Notes: a model not told the origin generated them from the letters alone. Shown: positions 9,304-18,445, numbered from the stretch's first letter. The stretch is DNA of 64,000 bases from Clostridia bacterium (GCA_017450005.1 JAFSYM010000004.1:26279-90278), one strand, 5' to 3'. Numbers and translations are program-made.

Positions 9304-11619
9304 ATGACAGACAGCAATATACTCTACTATACGCGGCCGTCACGTCGTTGGACCGATGCGCTTCCGCTCGGAAACGGTTCTCTTGGCGCCATGGTTTGGG
9401 GCACAACGCAGGAAGAAGTTCTTTCACTTAACCTGGATACACTGTGGTCCGGCAAACCGCATTATGAAGAGAATCTCAAAGCGAGCGCTGCCTTTGCCGA
9501 CGTGCGTCACAGAGTCTTTGAGAAAGATCAGATTCCTTCCGTCACAAAAACTGTAATCGAAAACATGGAAGGATATGATACAGAGAGCTACCTTCCGCTG
9601 GGCGAACTGCGAATCGGCGCCACAGTCGTACCGCCGGCAGTCGACCAGTACAGCCGCCGGCTCGATCTGCAGACTGCTGTACAGACCGTCTTTTACCTGA
9701 GAGACGGTGCTCCCTATACGGAAGAATGGTTTGTTTCCTATCCGCAACAGGTTCTTGTCGGCCATATCCATTGCGATAAGAAAATGGATCTGCAAATTTC
9801 ACTGCGCTGCGCACTGGCACATTCTGCATTTACGCAGGGTGAAACACTCATCGTTGATGGTCAATGTCCCGGCGGTATGGGGCCTTATCGTTCCTATTTC
9901 CTGCCGCAGAGTGACGATCCGCAGAATCAGGGCATGTTTTTCCGCACGGCCGTTCGTGTTCGTCTGACGGACGGCGTGGCATACTACGAGGGCAGCAACA
10001 TCTCGCTGCGTGACGTGACGGACTTTGATATTGTTCTGGCCGCGGAAGACTCCTTCAACGGCTATGATAAGCACCCCGTTCTGGAAGGAAAGGCGTACAA
10101 ACAGCCGGTTCTGGATCGGCTGGATGCGGCGCTCGCTCTTTCTTACGAAGCGCTGAAAGAGACGCATATCGCAGCGCACAGAGACCTGTATGATCGTGTG
10201 AAGCTGGAAATCGAGAGCGAACAGCGTGAAAATATACCGACCAACGAACGTCTGCTCGACTTTGGAAACGGCGTCAGCGATCCCGGACTGTACGTACTTT
10301 TGTTCAATTACGGACGGTATCTTGCCATCAGCGCATCGAGGCCGGGCAGTCAGGCGATGAACCTGCAGGGCATCTGGAACCAGCTTCTGCATGCGCCCTG
10401 GGCGGCGAACTACACCGTCAACATCAACACGGAGATGAACTACTGGCCGATCCTCCCCTGCAATCTGACGGAGCTGAATGCGCCGCTGATGGACATGCTT
10501 CGCGATATGTCGGTTGCCGGCCGACGTGTTGCCAGGCAATATTACGATGCGGACGGTTTTGTATGTCATCACAACAGCGATCTGTGGCGCATGTGCGTGC
10601 CGACAACGGGGAACCCGAGCTGGTTCTTCTGGTACAACGGCGCCGGATGGATGAGCCGACACGCCTTTGAACAATATGAATATACGCTGGATCGTGCCTT
10701 TTTGCGCGAAACGGCTCTGCCGATTCTGAAGGGCTGCGCGGAGTTTTATCTGTCGATTCTCACAGAGGATCCGAACGGAGATCTGGTCTGTTCTCCATCC
10801 ACATCGCCGGAAAATGTGTTTATCATTGACGACGAGGAATACGCCATAGCGCAGACCACCACAATGACAATGAGCATTTGCCGTGAAGTGCTGGAAAACA
10901 CAGCGAAAGCCTGTGAGATTCTCGGCGTTGAAAATGAACTGCTGACACGAATTCAGTCTGTTCTTCCGCGTCTGCGTCCGTTTAAGGTCGGCAAAGACGG
11001 CCGTCTGCTGGAGTGGTACGATGAGCAGATCGAGGAAGATCCGCACCACCGTCACGTCTCCCATCTGTATGCGCTGCATCCGGCGAATCTGATTTCCGTG
11101 TGTGAAACGCCGGATCTTGCCGATGCATGCCGCAAAACACTCGAAGCACGCGGCGACGACGGTACGGGCTGGAGTCTCGGCTGGAAGATCAACTTCTGGG
11201 CAAGACTGCGCGACGGTGATCGCGCGCTACATCTTCTGGAAACCCAGCTTCGGTATGTCGATGATGAAAATGTTCGCTACAATCGCGGCGGCGGTACATA
11301 CGCCAATCTGTTTGACGCGCATCCGCCTTTCCAGATCGACGGAAACTTCGGTGCGACCAGCGGCGTGACGGAGATGCTGCTGCAGAGTCTGGACGGCAAA
11401 ATCTATCTTCTGCCTGCTCTTCCCTCTAAATGGAAAAACGGTTCTGTGCAGGGTCTGCGTGCCAAAGGAAATGTGACGGTCAACATCCAGTGGCAGGACG
11501 GAAAGCTGACAGAAGTCGAGCTGATCGGACAGAATCCGTCCGTGACCGTCTGCTATGGCGACTTGCAGAAAACCGTCTGCGTGGACGGCACGCTTCGGCT
11601 GAACAGCATACTCGAATAA
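9304..11619 (+). CDS. Glycoside hydrolase family 95 alpha-L-fucosidase
   Basis: 771 residues. GH95 enzymes hydrolyse alpha-1,2-linked L-fucose (some act on L-galactose) by inversion. The N-terminal domain starts with the typical W(T)DALPLGNGSLGAM at residues 16-30. The (alpha/alpha)6 domain carries NINTEMNYWP (373-382), SPSTSPEN with the candidate general acid Glu503, HRHVSHLY (582-589) and QIDGNFGATSG with candidate base Asp679. These correspond to the Asn, Glu and Asp residues known from bifidobacterial AfcA. There is no signal peptide, so the enzyme is probably cytoplasmic and acts on imported oligosaccharides. It stands as a single-gene unit between its own promoter and a strong terminator. 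Confidence 0.93.
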   Translation: MTDSNILYYTRPSRRWTDALPLGNGSLGAMVWGTTQEEVLSLNLDTLWSGKPHYEENLKASAAFADVRHRVFEKDQIPSVTKTVIENMEGYDTESYLPLGELRIGATVVPPAVDQYSRRLDLQTAVQTVFYLRDGAPYTEEWFVSYPQQVLVGHIHCDKKMDLQISLRCALAHSAFTQGETLIVDGQCPGGMGPYRSYFLPQSDDPQNQGMFFRTAVRVRLTDGVAYYEGSNISLRDVTDFDIVLAAEDSFNGYDKHPVLEGKAYKQPVLDRLDAALALSYEALKETHIAAHRDLYDRVKLEIESEQRENIPTNERLLDFGNGVSDPGLYVLLFNYGRYLAISASRPGSQAMNLQGIWNQLLHAPWAANYTVNINTEMNYWPILPCNLTELNAPLMDMLRDMSVAGRRVARQYYDADGFVCHHNSDLWRMCVPTTGNPSWFFWYNGAGWMSRHAFEQYEYTLDRAFLRETALPILKGCAEFYLSILTEDPNGDLVCSPSTSPENVFIIDDEEYAIAQTTTMTMSICREVLENTAKACEILGVENELLTRIQSVLPRLRPFKVGKDGRLLEWYDEQIEEDPHHRHVSHLYALHPANLISVCETPDLADACRKTLEARGDDGTGWSLGWKINFWARLRDGDRALHLLETQLRYVDDENVRYNRGGGTYANLFDAHPPFQIDGNFGATSGVTEMLLQSLDGKIYLLPALPSKWKNGSVQGLRAKGNVTVNIQWQDGKLTEVELIGQNPSVTVCYGDLQKTVCVDGTLRLNSILE

Positions 11620-11634
11620 ACAAAATAATATACA

Positions 11635-11664
11635 AACGCCGCAGGGAATGCTCCTTGCGGCGTT
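11635..11664. terminator. Bidirectional hairpin between GH95 gene and iorB
   Basis: Inverted repeat AACGCCGCAgGGA / TCCtTGCGGCGTT with a 4-base loop. It lies between convergent genes ending at 11619 (+) and 11683 (-). The plus side is followed by AACGTTTATCT, so the T-tract is weak; the stem is very stable. Confidence 0.75.
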
Positions 11665-11682
11665 AACGTTTATCTATGCAGT

Positions 11683-12261
11683 TCAGTTTTCGTAATTCCA
11701 GCCGAGTTCAAATGCTTTCAGATTCATCTCCAGGAATTTCGGCGGAACGGTTTCGTGCAGCGCGTCAATCCAGACCTGTTTCGCAATTTCAGATTTGGAA
11801 GCAAGCACGCCGATCAGCACAACATTGACTGCCTTTGCGGAACCGGCTTCAACGGCAAGAGACAGCGCATCAATCGCCGTAACGTCCGCGCCGGCCGCTC
11901 TGAGCGCATCCAAAACGCCGTCGGGATATGTATCCGCGCCGGAAATCACGGTCATGGGATCAATCGTCTGTGTATTGACAATGAGCTTGCCGTCCGTCTT
12001 CAGATACGCAAGCCAGCGCGCAGCCTCCAGCTGCTCAAACGACAGCAGCAGATCCGCTTCGCCTTTTTCAATGATGGGCGACGCGACACATTCGCCGTAT
12101 CGCACATACGTCACGACGGAACCACCGCGCTGACTCATGCCGTGCACCTCAGATACCTTGACGTCAAACCCTTCGGAAACCAGCGCTGCACCAAGGATGC
12201 GGCTGGCAAGCAGCGTCCCCTGTCCGCCGACGCCGACAATCATAATACTCTTTGTAGCCAT
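11683..12261 (-). CDS. iorB: Indolepyruvate:ferredoxin oxidoreductase, beta subunit
   Basis: 192 residues from ATG 12261, which has AGGAGGGG six bases upstream; the longer frame has no such site. The N-terminal GVGGQGTLLASRIL and the later EVHGMSQRGGSV are signatures of the gamma-type catalytic domain of 2-oxoacid:ferredoxin oxidoreductases. With IorA it oxidises aryl pyruvates (indolepyruvate, phenylpyruvate, hydroxyphenylpyruvate) to aryl-acetyl-CoA, reducing ferredoxin. The gene begins 13 bp after iorA, in the same operon as the symporter. Confidence 0.93.
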   Translation of the reverse strand: MATKSIMIVGVGGQGTLLASRILGAALVSEGFDVKVSEVHGMSQRGGSVVTYVRYGECVASPIIEKGEADLLLSFEQLEAARWLAYLKTDGKLIVNTQTIDPMTVISGADTYPDGVLDALRAAGADVTAIDALSLAVEAGSAKAVNVVLIGVLASKSEIAKQVWIDALHETVPPKFLEMNLKAFELGWNYEN

Positions 12262-12274
12262 CCGTTTCCCCTCC

Positions 12275-14011
12275 TTAGCCTTCGATTGCGTCAAATTTGC
12301 ACATCTGACGACAGACATTGCAGCCGACGCACTGCATAAAGTCGATCACAGCTTTGTTGTCTTTAAAGCTGATTGCCGGACATCCGATGCGCATGCACAT
12401 CTTGCAGGAGCGGCATTTGTCCGCATTGACTTTAAGCGGCGGATTATGTTTGACTTTTTTGAGCAGAGCACACGGACGACGGGAGATAATCAGAGACGGC
12501 GCATCCACATCGAGTTCCTCGCGGATCGCATCCTCACATTCCTTCAGGTTGTAAGGATCGACCACACGTACACGCTGAATGCCGACTGCTTCTGCCAGTT
12601 TTTCAAGGCTGACAGCAGAAGTCGGATCGCCTTTGATCGTCAATCCGGTTGTGGGATTCTGCTGGTGACCGGTCATGCCGGTGATGGAATTGTCCAGAAT
12701 AATCACGACAGAATTGCTCTGATTGTATGCGATATTGATAAGACCCGTTACACCGGAGTGAATGAACGTGGAATCACCTATTACAGCGACGCTCTTGCTG
12801 CTGTATTCGGGATTTGCCTTGTTGCGTCCGTGCAGCGCAGATACGGACGCGCCCATGCAGATGACGGTGTCGATCATACCGAGCGGCTGCATCGCGCCGA
12901 GCGTATAGCAGCCGATATCGCCGCTGACCATGACGCCGATCTTTTTGAGCGCGTAGAACAACCCGCGATGCGGACATCCCGCGCACAACACGGGCGGTCT
13001 GCCCGGAACATGCACGTCAGCCGTCAGAACCGGTTTCTCCGTGCCGAGAATGACCTTGGCAATCAGAGACTGCGAATACTCGCCCTGCAGCGTAAACGCA
13101 TCTTTTCCGATTACGGAGATACCGTGCTTACGGCAGTGCGTCTCGATATAATCGTCCAGCTCTTCAAGCACGTAAACGGTTTCACATGTCTCGGCAAAAG
13201 AACGAATCAGATCAACAGGCAGCGGATATACGCAGCCAAGTTTCAGATAGGACGCCTGATCGCCCAGCGCTTCCTTCGCGTATTGATAGCAGGTTCCTGC
13301 CGCAATCACGCCGATTTTTTTGCTGTTCCATTCGACCTTGTTGATCCCGGCATCCACCGCTTCGGACTCTGCCCATGCAGTCTGATCAAGCACACGCTTC
13401 TCCACCACAACATGGCGACCCTTAGCCATAGCGGGCATCATCACATTCTTGGCGATATTCTTCTCATACGGCAAAACACCGACGTCCTCACGCGTGCCGA
13501 GCTCGCACAGAGATCGCGCATGCGCAATCCGTGTCGTCAAACGCAGAATGACAGGCGTATCGAATCGCTCCGAGAGCACATAAGCCTGCTTTGCAAATGC
13601 CAGACATTCCGCAGAATCGGCCGGCTCGAGCATCATTGTTTTGGACGCCATCGCGTAATGGCGGGAATCCTGCTCGTTCTGCGAGGAGTGCATACCGGGA
13701 TCATCCGCAACAACGATCACCATACCGGCGTTGACGCCCGTATACGAAGCTGTAAACAACGGATCAGCCGCAACGTTCAAACCGACATGCTTCATGCCGC
13801 AAAAGCTGCGCGCACCGGCGATCGCAGCGCCGATCGCTGTTTCCATAGCAACCTTTTCATTCGGCGCCCATTCGCAGTAGATTTCGTCATACAGTGCCGC
13901 GCATTCCGTGACTTCCGTACTCGGCGTGCCCGGATAACTGGACGCGACGCGGCAGCCGCCCTCGAACAAACCGCGCGCGACTGCCTCATTACCTAATAAC
14001 AGTTTTTTCAA
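12275..14011 (-). CDS. iorA: Indolepyruvate:ferredoxin oxidoreductase, alpha subunit
   Basis: About 578 residues. I prefer the TTG at 14011 (GAGGTG six bases upstream), giving the family-typical N-terminus MKKLLLGNEA; a GTG at 14020 sits on the ribosome site. The protein holds the pyrimidine-binding and thiamine-diphosphate domains (GDIGCYTLGAMQPLG and the following MGASVSALHG). A C-terminal ferredoxin-like domain has two Cys clusters, CRSCKMCMRIGCP and CVGCNVCRQMC, able to hold two [4Fe-4S] clusters. It is the larger partner of IorB. The neighbouring Na+ symporter could bring in a substrate, which is inference from gene order only. Confidence 0.94.
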   Translation of the reverse strand: MKKLLLGNEAVARGLFEGGCRVASSYPGTPSTEVTECAALYDEIYCEWAPNEKVAMETAIGAAIAGARSFCGMKHVGLNVAADPLFTASYTGVNAGMVIVVADDPGMHSSQNEQDSRHYAMASKTMMLEPADSAECLAFAKQAYVLSERFDTPVILRLTTRIAHARSLCELGTREDVGVLPYEKNIAKNVMMPAMAKGRHVVVEKRVLDQTAWAESEAVDAGINKVEWNSKKIGVIAAGTCYQYAKEALGDQASYLKLGCVYPLPVDLIRSFAETCETVYVLEELDDYIETHCRKHGISVIGKDAFTLQGEYSQSLIAKVILGTEKPVLTADVHVPGRPPVLCAGCPHRGLFYALKKIGVMVSGDIGCYTLGAMQPLGMIDTVICMGASVSALHGRNKANPEYSSKSVAVIGDSTFIHSGVTGLINIAYNQSNSVVIILDNSITGMTGHQQNPTTGLTIKGDPTSAVSLEKLAEAVGIQRVRVVDPYNLKECEDAIREELDVDAPSLIISRRPCALLKKVKHNPPLKVNADKCRSCKMCMRIGCPAISFKDNKAVIDFMQCVGCNVCRQMCKFDAIEG

Positions 14012-14054
14012 ATCAAACACCTCAGATATAGGATTGATTTATATTATGACACAT

Positions 14055-15566
14055 TTATTCGTTTTCGACAAGACCTTTGTAGAAAAATTCTTGCGAAGAC
14101 GCATCTTTCTCCGAATGGAAAATAGCCGAACCGACAAAGCAAAGGATAATTGAAACGAGCATAGCTGCGCAGGCGAACTGCGGACCGAAACCGGCAAGCT
14201 TCACCACCTGCGGCGCTTCGGAACCGCAAAGCGTCAGAATCTTACAGCTTGCGGGAACCATTGCCGTCAGGAAACCGCCGAGAATGCCGCACCATGCACC
14301 GCCCTTGGAGAGCTTCTTGTAGTAGAGCGCAAGCACATAGGGCGCAAGGAATGATCCGGAGATAATGCCCCAGGAATAGCTCATCATGTCAAGAATCGGC
14401 GTATCAGTATTGGCCACAACATACGAAATGACAATAAAGACAACGCAAAGAATCTTGGTCAGTGTGCGAACAGCTTTATCCTGCATCTTGGCAATCGGAC
14501 GAATAAAGTCAATCGACAGCGTAGAACTTGCAGTCAGCGTCACCGAGCAAAGCGTCGATACAGATGCCGCGATCAGAAGCATCAGCACTACGCCAAGCAA
14601 AACGGTCGGAAGACCTGTTTCTTTCAGAAGATTCGGCACAATGTAATCCTGTCCCATCTCTTTCATTTGATCGGCGCTGAAATAGCGGAAGCAGAGAGAG
14701 CCGATGAAATATCCGCCGCCGGCCACAAGAAACGCAAAAAATGTTGAAATCTTAATGCCGCGTTTTGCCTGTTCGTCATCGCGGATACCGAAATACTTCT
14801 GAATCATCTGCGGCAAGCCCCATGTGCCGAAAGACGTCATGAGAACCGTTGCCCACAGCGCAACCCAGTTGGAACCGCTCATCGGCGAGAATCCGTGTTC
14901 GCCGCGTGCATATTCCGCCACGCCGGCAAAACCGCCGACCTGATTGCTGCGAACCACAAAGAGAATCAGCAGCGCAATGCCGAACATCATGATAATGCCC
15001 TGCACAAAATCAGCGCGTGCCTGCACAAGATAGCCGCCGAAGAGCAGCAGCAGCGCAGCAAGCACAGCAATGACGATCATACAGATCGTATAATCAATGC
15101 CCAGCAGAACCTCGGCAACGGAGGCGAGTCCCTTATAAACAGAAGCGGAATACGGAACCATAAAGATGAAAATCACAACGCAGGCAAAAATCTTCATGGC
15201 AGAGCTGCCGTAACGCATTTCAAAGAACTGCGGCATGGTCTTCAGTTTAAGACGAGCGGAAACGTCGCGCGTGCGACGCGCCAGAACTTTCCATGCAAAA
15301 TAGGAACCGAATACAGCATTGCCGATACCGGCAAGAATGCCCCAAAGTCCGTATTTCAGACCGGTACCGCCAGCATACCCGACAAACATAACCGCCGAGA
15401 AGTACGCTGTACCATAAGACAGCGCGGAAAGCCACGCGCCCGCTTTGCGGCCGCCGACTGTGAAATCCGCCACACTCTTGGACTTGCGACCCGTCCAGAT
15501 ACCGACAGCGATCAAAAAAACAAGATAGACCGCCAGAGTTACCCAAATACCGACTTGCTGATTCAT
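14055..15566 (-). CDS. Sodium:solute symporter (SSS family)
   Basis: About 503 residues with around 13 hydrophobic segments, typical of the PutP/PanF/sialic-acid transporter superfamily. The conserved G-rich start of the family is visible (VGIWTGRKSKSVADFTVGGR, residues about 21-40). ATG 15566 has AAAGGAG 11 bases upstream; the GTG at 15578 overlaps that site. First gene of the operon symporter-iorA-iorB, with a clear promoter at 15620-15648. Substrate cannot be read from sequence; an aromatic amino or keto acid would fit the neighbours. Other SSS substrates (proline, pantothenate, acetate) remain possible. Confidence 0.88.
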   Translation of the reverse strand: MNQQVGIWVTLAVYLVFLIAVGIWTGRKSKSVADFTVGGRKAGAWLSALSYGTAYFSAVMFVGYAGGTGLKYGLWGILAGIGNAVFGSYFAWKVLARRTRDVSARLKLKTMPQFFEMRYGSSAMKIFACVVIFIFMVPYSASVYKGLASVAEVLLGIDYTICMIVIAVLAALLLLFGGYLVQARADFVQGIIMMFGIALLILFVVRSNQVGGFAGVAEYARGEHGFSPMSGSNWVALWATVLMTSFGTWGLPQMIQKYFGIRDDEQAKRGIKISTFFAFLVAGGGYFIGSLCFRYFSADQMKEMGQDYIVPNLLKETGLPTVLLGVVLMLLIAASVSTLCSVTLTASSTLSIDFIRPIAKMQDKAVRTLTKILCVVFIVISYVVANTDTPILDMMSYSWGIISGSFLAPYVLALYYKKLSKGGAWCGILGGFLTAMVPASCKILTLCGSEAPQVVKLAGFGPQFACAAMLVSIILCFVGSAIFHSEKDASSQEFFYKGLVENE

Positions 15567-15619
15567 TATTTGTCCCACTCCTTTAGTGCTTTAAAGCGTT
15601 TATCCGCTAAAGTGACTTC

Positions 15620-15648
15620 ATTGTACATGATTTCTATACGTTTGTCAA
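15620..15648 (-). promoter_or_regulatory. Sigma-A promoter of the symporter-iorA-iorB operon
   Basis: Minus-strand TTGACA (15643-15648), 17 bases, TACAAT (15620-15625). Between the promoter and the gene lies an imperfect inverted repeat, CTTTAGCG..CGCTTTAAAG, around 15585-15608, which could be an operator or leader hairpin. Confidence 0.75.
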
Positions 15649-15741
15649 GGTTATTTTGAAATTTTTTCGCTGTGCACCGAAAGAGTTGAATCCGTAATCC
15701 TATAAACACGAAAATCCGCGTAGACAGCAGTAAAAGAATCA

Positions 15742-15783
15742 CGGCTTTTCCTCTACTTTTGCATAGAAGAAAAGCCGTTTTTT
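15742..15783. terminator. Hairpin terminator downstream of lipoprotein gene
   Basis: CGGCTTTTC-c-TCTA / TAGA-a-GAAAAGCCG with an 8-base loop. The plus side is followed by TTTTTT; on the minus strand, the direction of the upstream lipoprotein gene ending at 15834, the tail is GTGATTCTTTT. It may act in both directions and separates the lipoprotein genes from the symporter operon. Confidence 0.65.
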
Positions 15784-15833
15784 AGATGCTATTCTATTGT
15801 ATCGCTGAAAGCGACTGACTCAAAAAATCCAGA

Positions 15834-16712
15834 TCAAAGAGTCACAGCGTATTCGACCTGACCGGTTGCACCCTTAAGCGTAGCGGGGATCGGGCCAACC
15901 TTAACCTTGGTGTTGTCGATGCTGACGTCGACCGTATAATGCCACTTACCGGAAACGATCTTGCCGGAGTCATTATCGACCTTGACATCAATATATGCAT
16001 TGTTGTAGTGCAGCTTGATGGAGCCTTCGGAAGCGTCAACAGAAACGCCGTCGAGCTCATCAATTGCTTTCTGAACACCGTCCAGAATGGAGACGCCGTG
16101 GCCGACGTGGCCTTCCTTGGATTTGCCGTACATGCCGTCGGTCTGCTCCTTGAGGTTGATACGCAGCGTGGTATACTTGCCGTCGCTGCTTGCTTTCGCG
16201 GAAGCGACGTCGTCTGCGGTCAGGTTCTGGAAACCGCCGGTCACATGATCGATCGGGCCGGAGTTCTTGGCAAGCGCGTTCTTGGCGATCGGCTCAAAAG
16301 CGCTGATCAGGCCGCCGACCAGACCGCTGCCTCCGTTGAGGAAGACGAGTTCCATCTTGTCGTTTGCGTTGATTTTACCCTTGTTCGTTTCGGTGGCTGC
16401 CGCCTTATAGAAATCAACGATTTCCGCCACGGTTTCAGGCGTCTTCTTTTCGTCGGCTTCCGTGGTCTCCTCGGCAGGTGCAGCTTCTGTCGCCGCTTCC
16501 GTTGCAGCTTCCGTCGCATCCGCGGCGGCTTCGGTCGCATCCACAGCTTCCGTTGTTTCAGCAGCCTCCGCAGTCGTGTCGACAACAGCTTCCGTAACAG
16601 TCGCTTCTGCAGCCGTCGTCTCCGGTTCTTCGGACGTCTTGCCGCCGCAGGCAGCCATGGTCAGAACAATCGCGAAAGCAGAAATAATTGCAATGAGTTT
16701 CCGAATTTTCAT
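15834..16712 (-). CDS. Secreted lipoprotein with Thr/Glu/Ala linker, paralogue 1
   Basis: 292 residues. Lipoprotein signal: KIRK, a hydrophobic stretch, then the lipobox TMAAC with Cys near residue 22. Residues about 28-90 are a low-complexity linker of ET/TEA/ATEA repeats, likely spanning the cell wall. The folded part (about residues 93-292) starts PETVAEIVDFYKAAA and contains GGFQNLTADDVASA and KEGHVGHGVSILDGVQ, the latter giving a conserved GHVGHGVS. I do not recognise the family. It is about 60% identical by eye to the product of the gene directly upstream (16737-17630), so the pair is a tandem duplication. Probable surface sensor, binding or adhesion protein; function unknown. Confidence 0.85.
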   Translation of the reverse strand: MKIRKLIAIISAFAIVLTMAACGGKTSEEPETTAAEATVTEAVVDTTAEAAETTEAVDATEAAADATEAATEAATEAAPAEETTEADEKKTPETVAEIVDFYKAAATETNKGKINANDKMELVFLNGGSGLVGGLISAFEPIAKNALAKNSGPIDHVTGGFQNLTADDVASAKASSDGKYTTLRINLKEQTDGMYGKSKEGHVGHGVSILDGVQKAIDELDGVSVDASEGSIKLHYNNAYIDVKVDNDSGKIVSGKWHYTVDVSIDNTKVKVGPIPATLKGATGQVEYAVTL

Positions 16713-16736
16713 ATTTTTATCCCCTTTCGGTTTTGC

Positions 16737-17630
16737 TTACATTGTGATAGTCTGCGAAATGACTGCCTTGGCACCCTTCAGCGTGATGCTGAGAATACCG
16801 ATCTTCGCCTTCACGTTGTCAATCGTTGCCGTGCAAACGTGCGACCATGTACCGGAAACGATTTTGCCGGTTGCGTTGTCGATCTTGACATTGATCTTAC
16901 CGTTTGTATAATGCAACTTGACTTCACCGCCGGAGGGATCGACATCCACACCGTTGAGCTCATCAATGGCATTCTGCACGTTGCCGAGCACGGAAACACC
17001 GTGACCGACATGCCCGCTCTTACTGTCGCCTGTAAAGCCGTCAGTCTGCTCCTTGAGGTTGATGGTCAGCGTGGTATACTTGCCGTCATCCTTGGCTGTC
17101 GCGGATGCAACGTCGTCTGCCGTCAGATTCTTATACCCGCCTGTTATATGATTGTCAGTGGAAGAATTCTTGGCCAGCGTCTTCTGCACGATCGGCTCAA
17201 GCAGGCTGATAAAAGAGCCGACAGCGCCGCTGCCGCCGTCAAGAGATTCAAGATTCATCTTATTGCTCGTCTGTACGCCGCTCTTATCGGACAGTGTAGC
17301 AGCTGCCTTGTAGAACTCCACGATCTCTTCTTTGGTTTCGGGCACTTTCTTTGCAGCTTCTGTTGTTTCTTCCGCTTCGGCAGCTGCTTCAGTAGCAGCC
17401 TCTGTCGCCTCGGGCGCCGCCGCTTCCGTCACAGCTTCTGTCGATTCCGCGTCAGCAGCCGAAGACGTTACTTCGACAGCCGCCGCTTCGGTCTGCGCCT
17501 CAACCGTCTCAAGCACAGTTTCCGTTGTGTCGGCTGTTACGGGTTCTTCCGTTGTCTTACTGCCGCAAGCTGCCATTGAAAGTGCCAGAACTGCTGCCAG
17601 CAAGAGTGCAAGAATTCGTTTCGTTGTCAT
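16737..17630 (-). CDS. Secreted lipoprotein with Thr/Glu/Ala linker, paralogue 2
   Basis: About 297 residues from ATG 17630 (AGAAAGG upstream); the longer frame begins with TTG. The signal peptide ends in the lipobox SMAAC. A Thr/Glu/Ala-rich linker follows, then a domain matching paralogue 1: PETKEEIVEFYKAAA, GGYKNLTADDVASAT, SGHVGHGVSVLGNVQ. The linker is far less conserved than the C-terminal domain, as expected for a spacer. It is 24 bp upstream of its paralogue, and both are served by the promoter at 17676-17704. Family not recognised. Confidence 0.85.
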   Translation of the reverse strand: MTTKRILALLLAAVLALSMAACGSKTTEEPVTADTTETVLETVEAQTEAAAVEVTSSAADAESTEAVTEAAAPEATEAATEAAAEAEETTEAAKKVPETKEEIVEFYKAAATLSDKSGVQTSNKMNLESLDGGSGAVGSFISLLEPIVQKTLAKNSSTDNHITGGYKNLTADDVASATAKDDGKYTTLTINLKEQTDGFTGDSKSGHVGHGVSVLGNVQNAIDELNGVDVDPSGGEVKLHYTNGKINVKIDNATGKIVSGTWSHVCTATIDNVKAKIGILSITLKGAKAVISQTITM

Positions 17631-17675
17631 GATTTTCAAACCTTTCTTATTAATTTTGCCCAAAAAAGCAGTTTT

Positions 17676-17704
17676 ATTATATCATCCGTCTGTGGTTTTT
17701 GCAA
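17676..17704 (-). promoter_or_regulatory. Promoter of the lipoprotein pair
   Basis: Minus-strand TTGCAA (17699-17704), 17 bases, TATAAT (17676-17681). It lies back to back with the plus-strand promoter at 17754-17782, so the three lipoprotein genes are divergently expressed from a 180-bp region. Confidence 0.75.
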
Positions 17705-17753
17705 GATGTAATTCAGCAATTTTGAAAAAACATTTCAACTTGCTTTAATTCGG

Positions 17754-17782
17754 TTGAAACATTTTTTTGTATTTGTTATAAT
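17754..17782 (+). promoter_or_regulatory. Promoter of the lipoprotein gene at 17809
   Basis: TTGAAA (17754-17759), 17 bases, TATAAT (17777-17782). GGGAGG lies 9 bases before the ATG. Confidence 0.8.
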
Positions 17783-17808
17783 GACAGGTATGATGGGAGG
17801 TTTTATAA

Positions 17809-18372
17809 ATGAAAAAAGCTGTATGTCTCCTACTGGCCGCAATGCTCGCCCTGCTGTGCTGCGGATGTAATATCCGGGGAAATACGACCGTATTAGATCG
17901 ATATAGTCCGCAGGCGTTATATAAGACATATTGCGCCATACAGGACGGGACATTGAAAATCTCAGTAAACAGAACGGAAACAATTCCGTCTCTCACCACT
18001 TCCTTCGTAGACAGTTCAAGCCTTGTTCAAAACAGAGCATCGCTGTATATCTATAACAACAAACAAAGTACCTACTATGTGTCGATACACGGCTATGCAT
18101 GGATCACAGATTCAGTAGATCCGGAAAAGAACGCGCACAAAGCAATCTACTTCAACAACGAAACACAAGTGGCCAATTCTACATATGAAATCCGTGTCGA
18201 TCCGGATCGCAATACATATTTATTATATGAATTGGCAGACGGCGCATCACACCGCCCGACCAAAGAGTCCGTCTACTTCATCTTTTTCCTGCATGAAGAC
18301 ACGGAATATGCAGCCGCAGTCACCGCCGACGGGATTGCATTCTGGCCGTTGGAACAAACTTTCAAAGACTAA
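17809..18372 (+). CDS. Predicted lipoprotein of unknown function
   Basis: 187 residues with a short signal peptide and a Cys-rich lipobox region (LLCCGCN, acylated Cys near residue 20). The mature part is soluble and beta-rich in appearance, with SLYIYNNKQSTYYVSIHGYA in the middle. No recognised domain or repeats. It has its own promoter and terminator and is transcribed away from the tandem lipoprotein genes. It lacks the Thr/Glu/Ala linker and the GHVGHG segment of its neighbours, so it is not a third copy. Likely membrane-anchored on the cell surface; role unknown. Confidence 0.8.
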   Translation: MKKAVCLLLAAMLALLCCGCNIRGNTTVLDRYSPQALYKTYCAIQDGTLKISVNRTETIPSLTTSFVDSSSLVQNRASLYIYNNKQSTYYVSIHGYAWITDSVDPEKNAHKAIYFNNETQVANSTYEIRVDPDRNTYLLYELADGASHRPTKESVYFIFFLHEDTEYAAAVTADGIAFWPLEQTFKD

Positions 18373-18390
18373 AGCGCAAGCGCAAACAAT

Positions 18391-18420
18391 AAGAGCCGCG
18401 CCCATTCGGGAACGGCTCTT
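18391..18420. terminator. Bidirectional terminator between convergent genes
   Basis: AAGAGCCG / CGGCTCTT stem with a 14-base loop, between the lipoprotein gene (+, ends 18372) and the GH4 gene (-, ends 18446). The plus side is followed by TGCTTTTATG. Confidence 0.7.
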
Positions 18421-18445
18421 TGCTTTTATGCTCAAAATCAGAAAA

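Noticed and set aside
12137..13996. A 619-codon plus-strand frame opposite iorA
   Set aside because: Fully antisense to a strongly supported gene; no domain or start signal.
15939..17579. A 546-codon plus-strand frame with Phe/Arg/Cys repeats opposite the lipoprotein pair
   Set aside because: The repeats mirror the Thr/Glu/Ala stalks of the minus-strand genes, which have signal peptides, promoters and ribosome sites.
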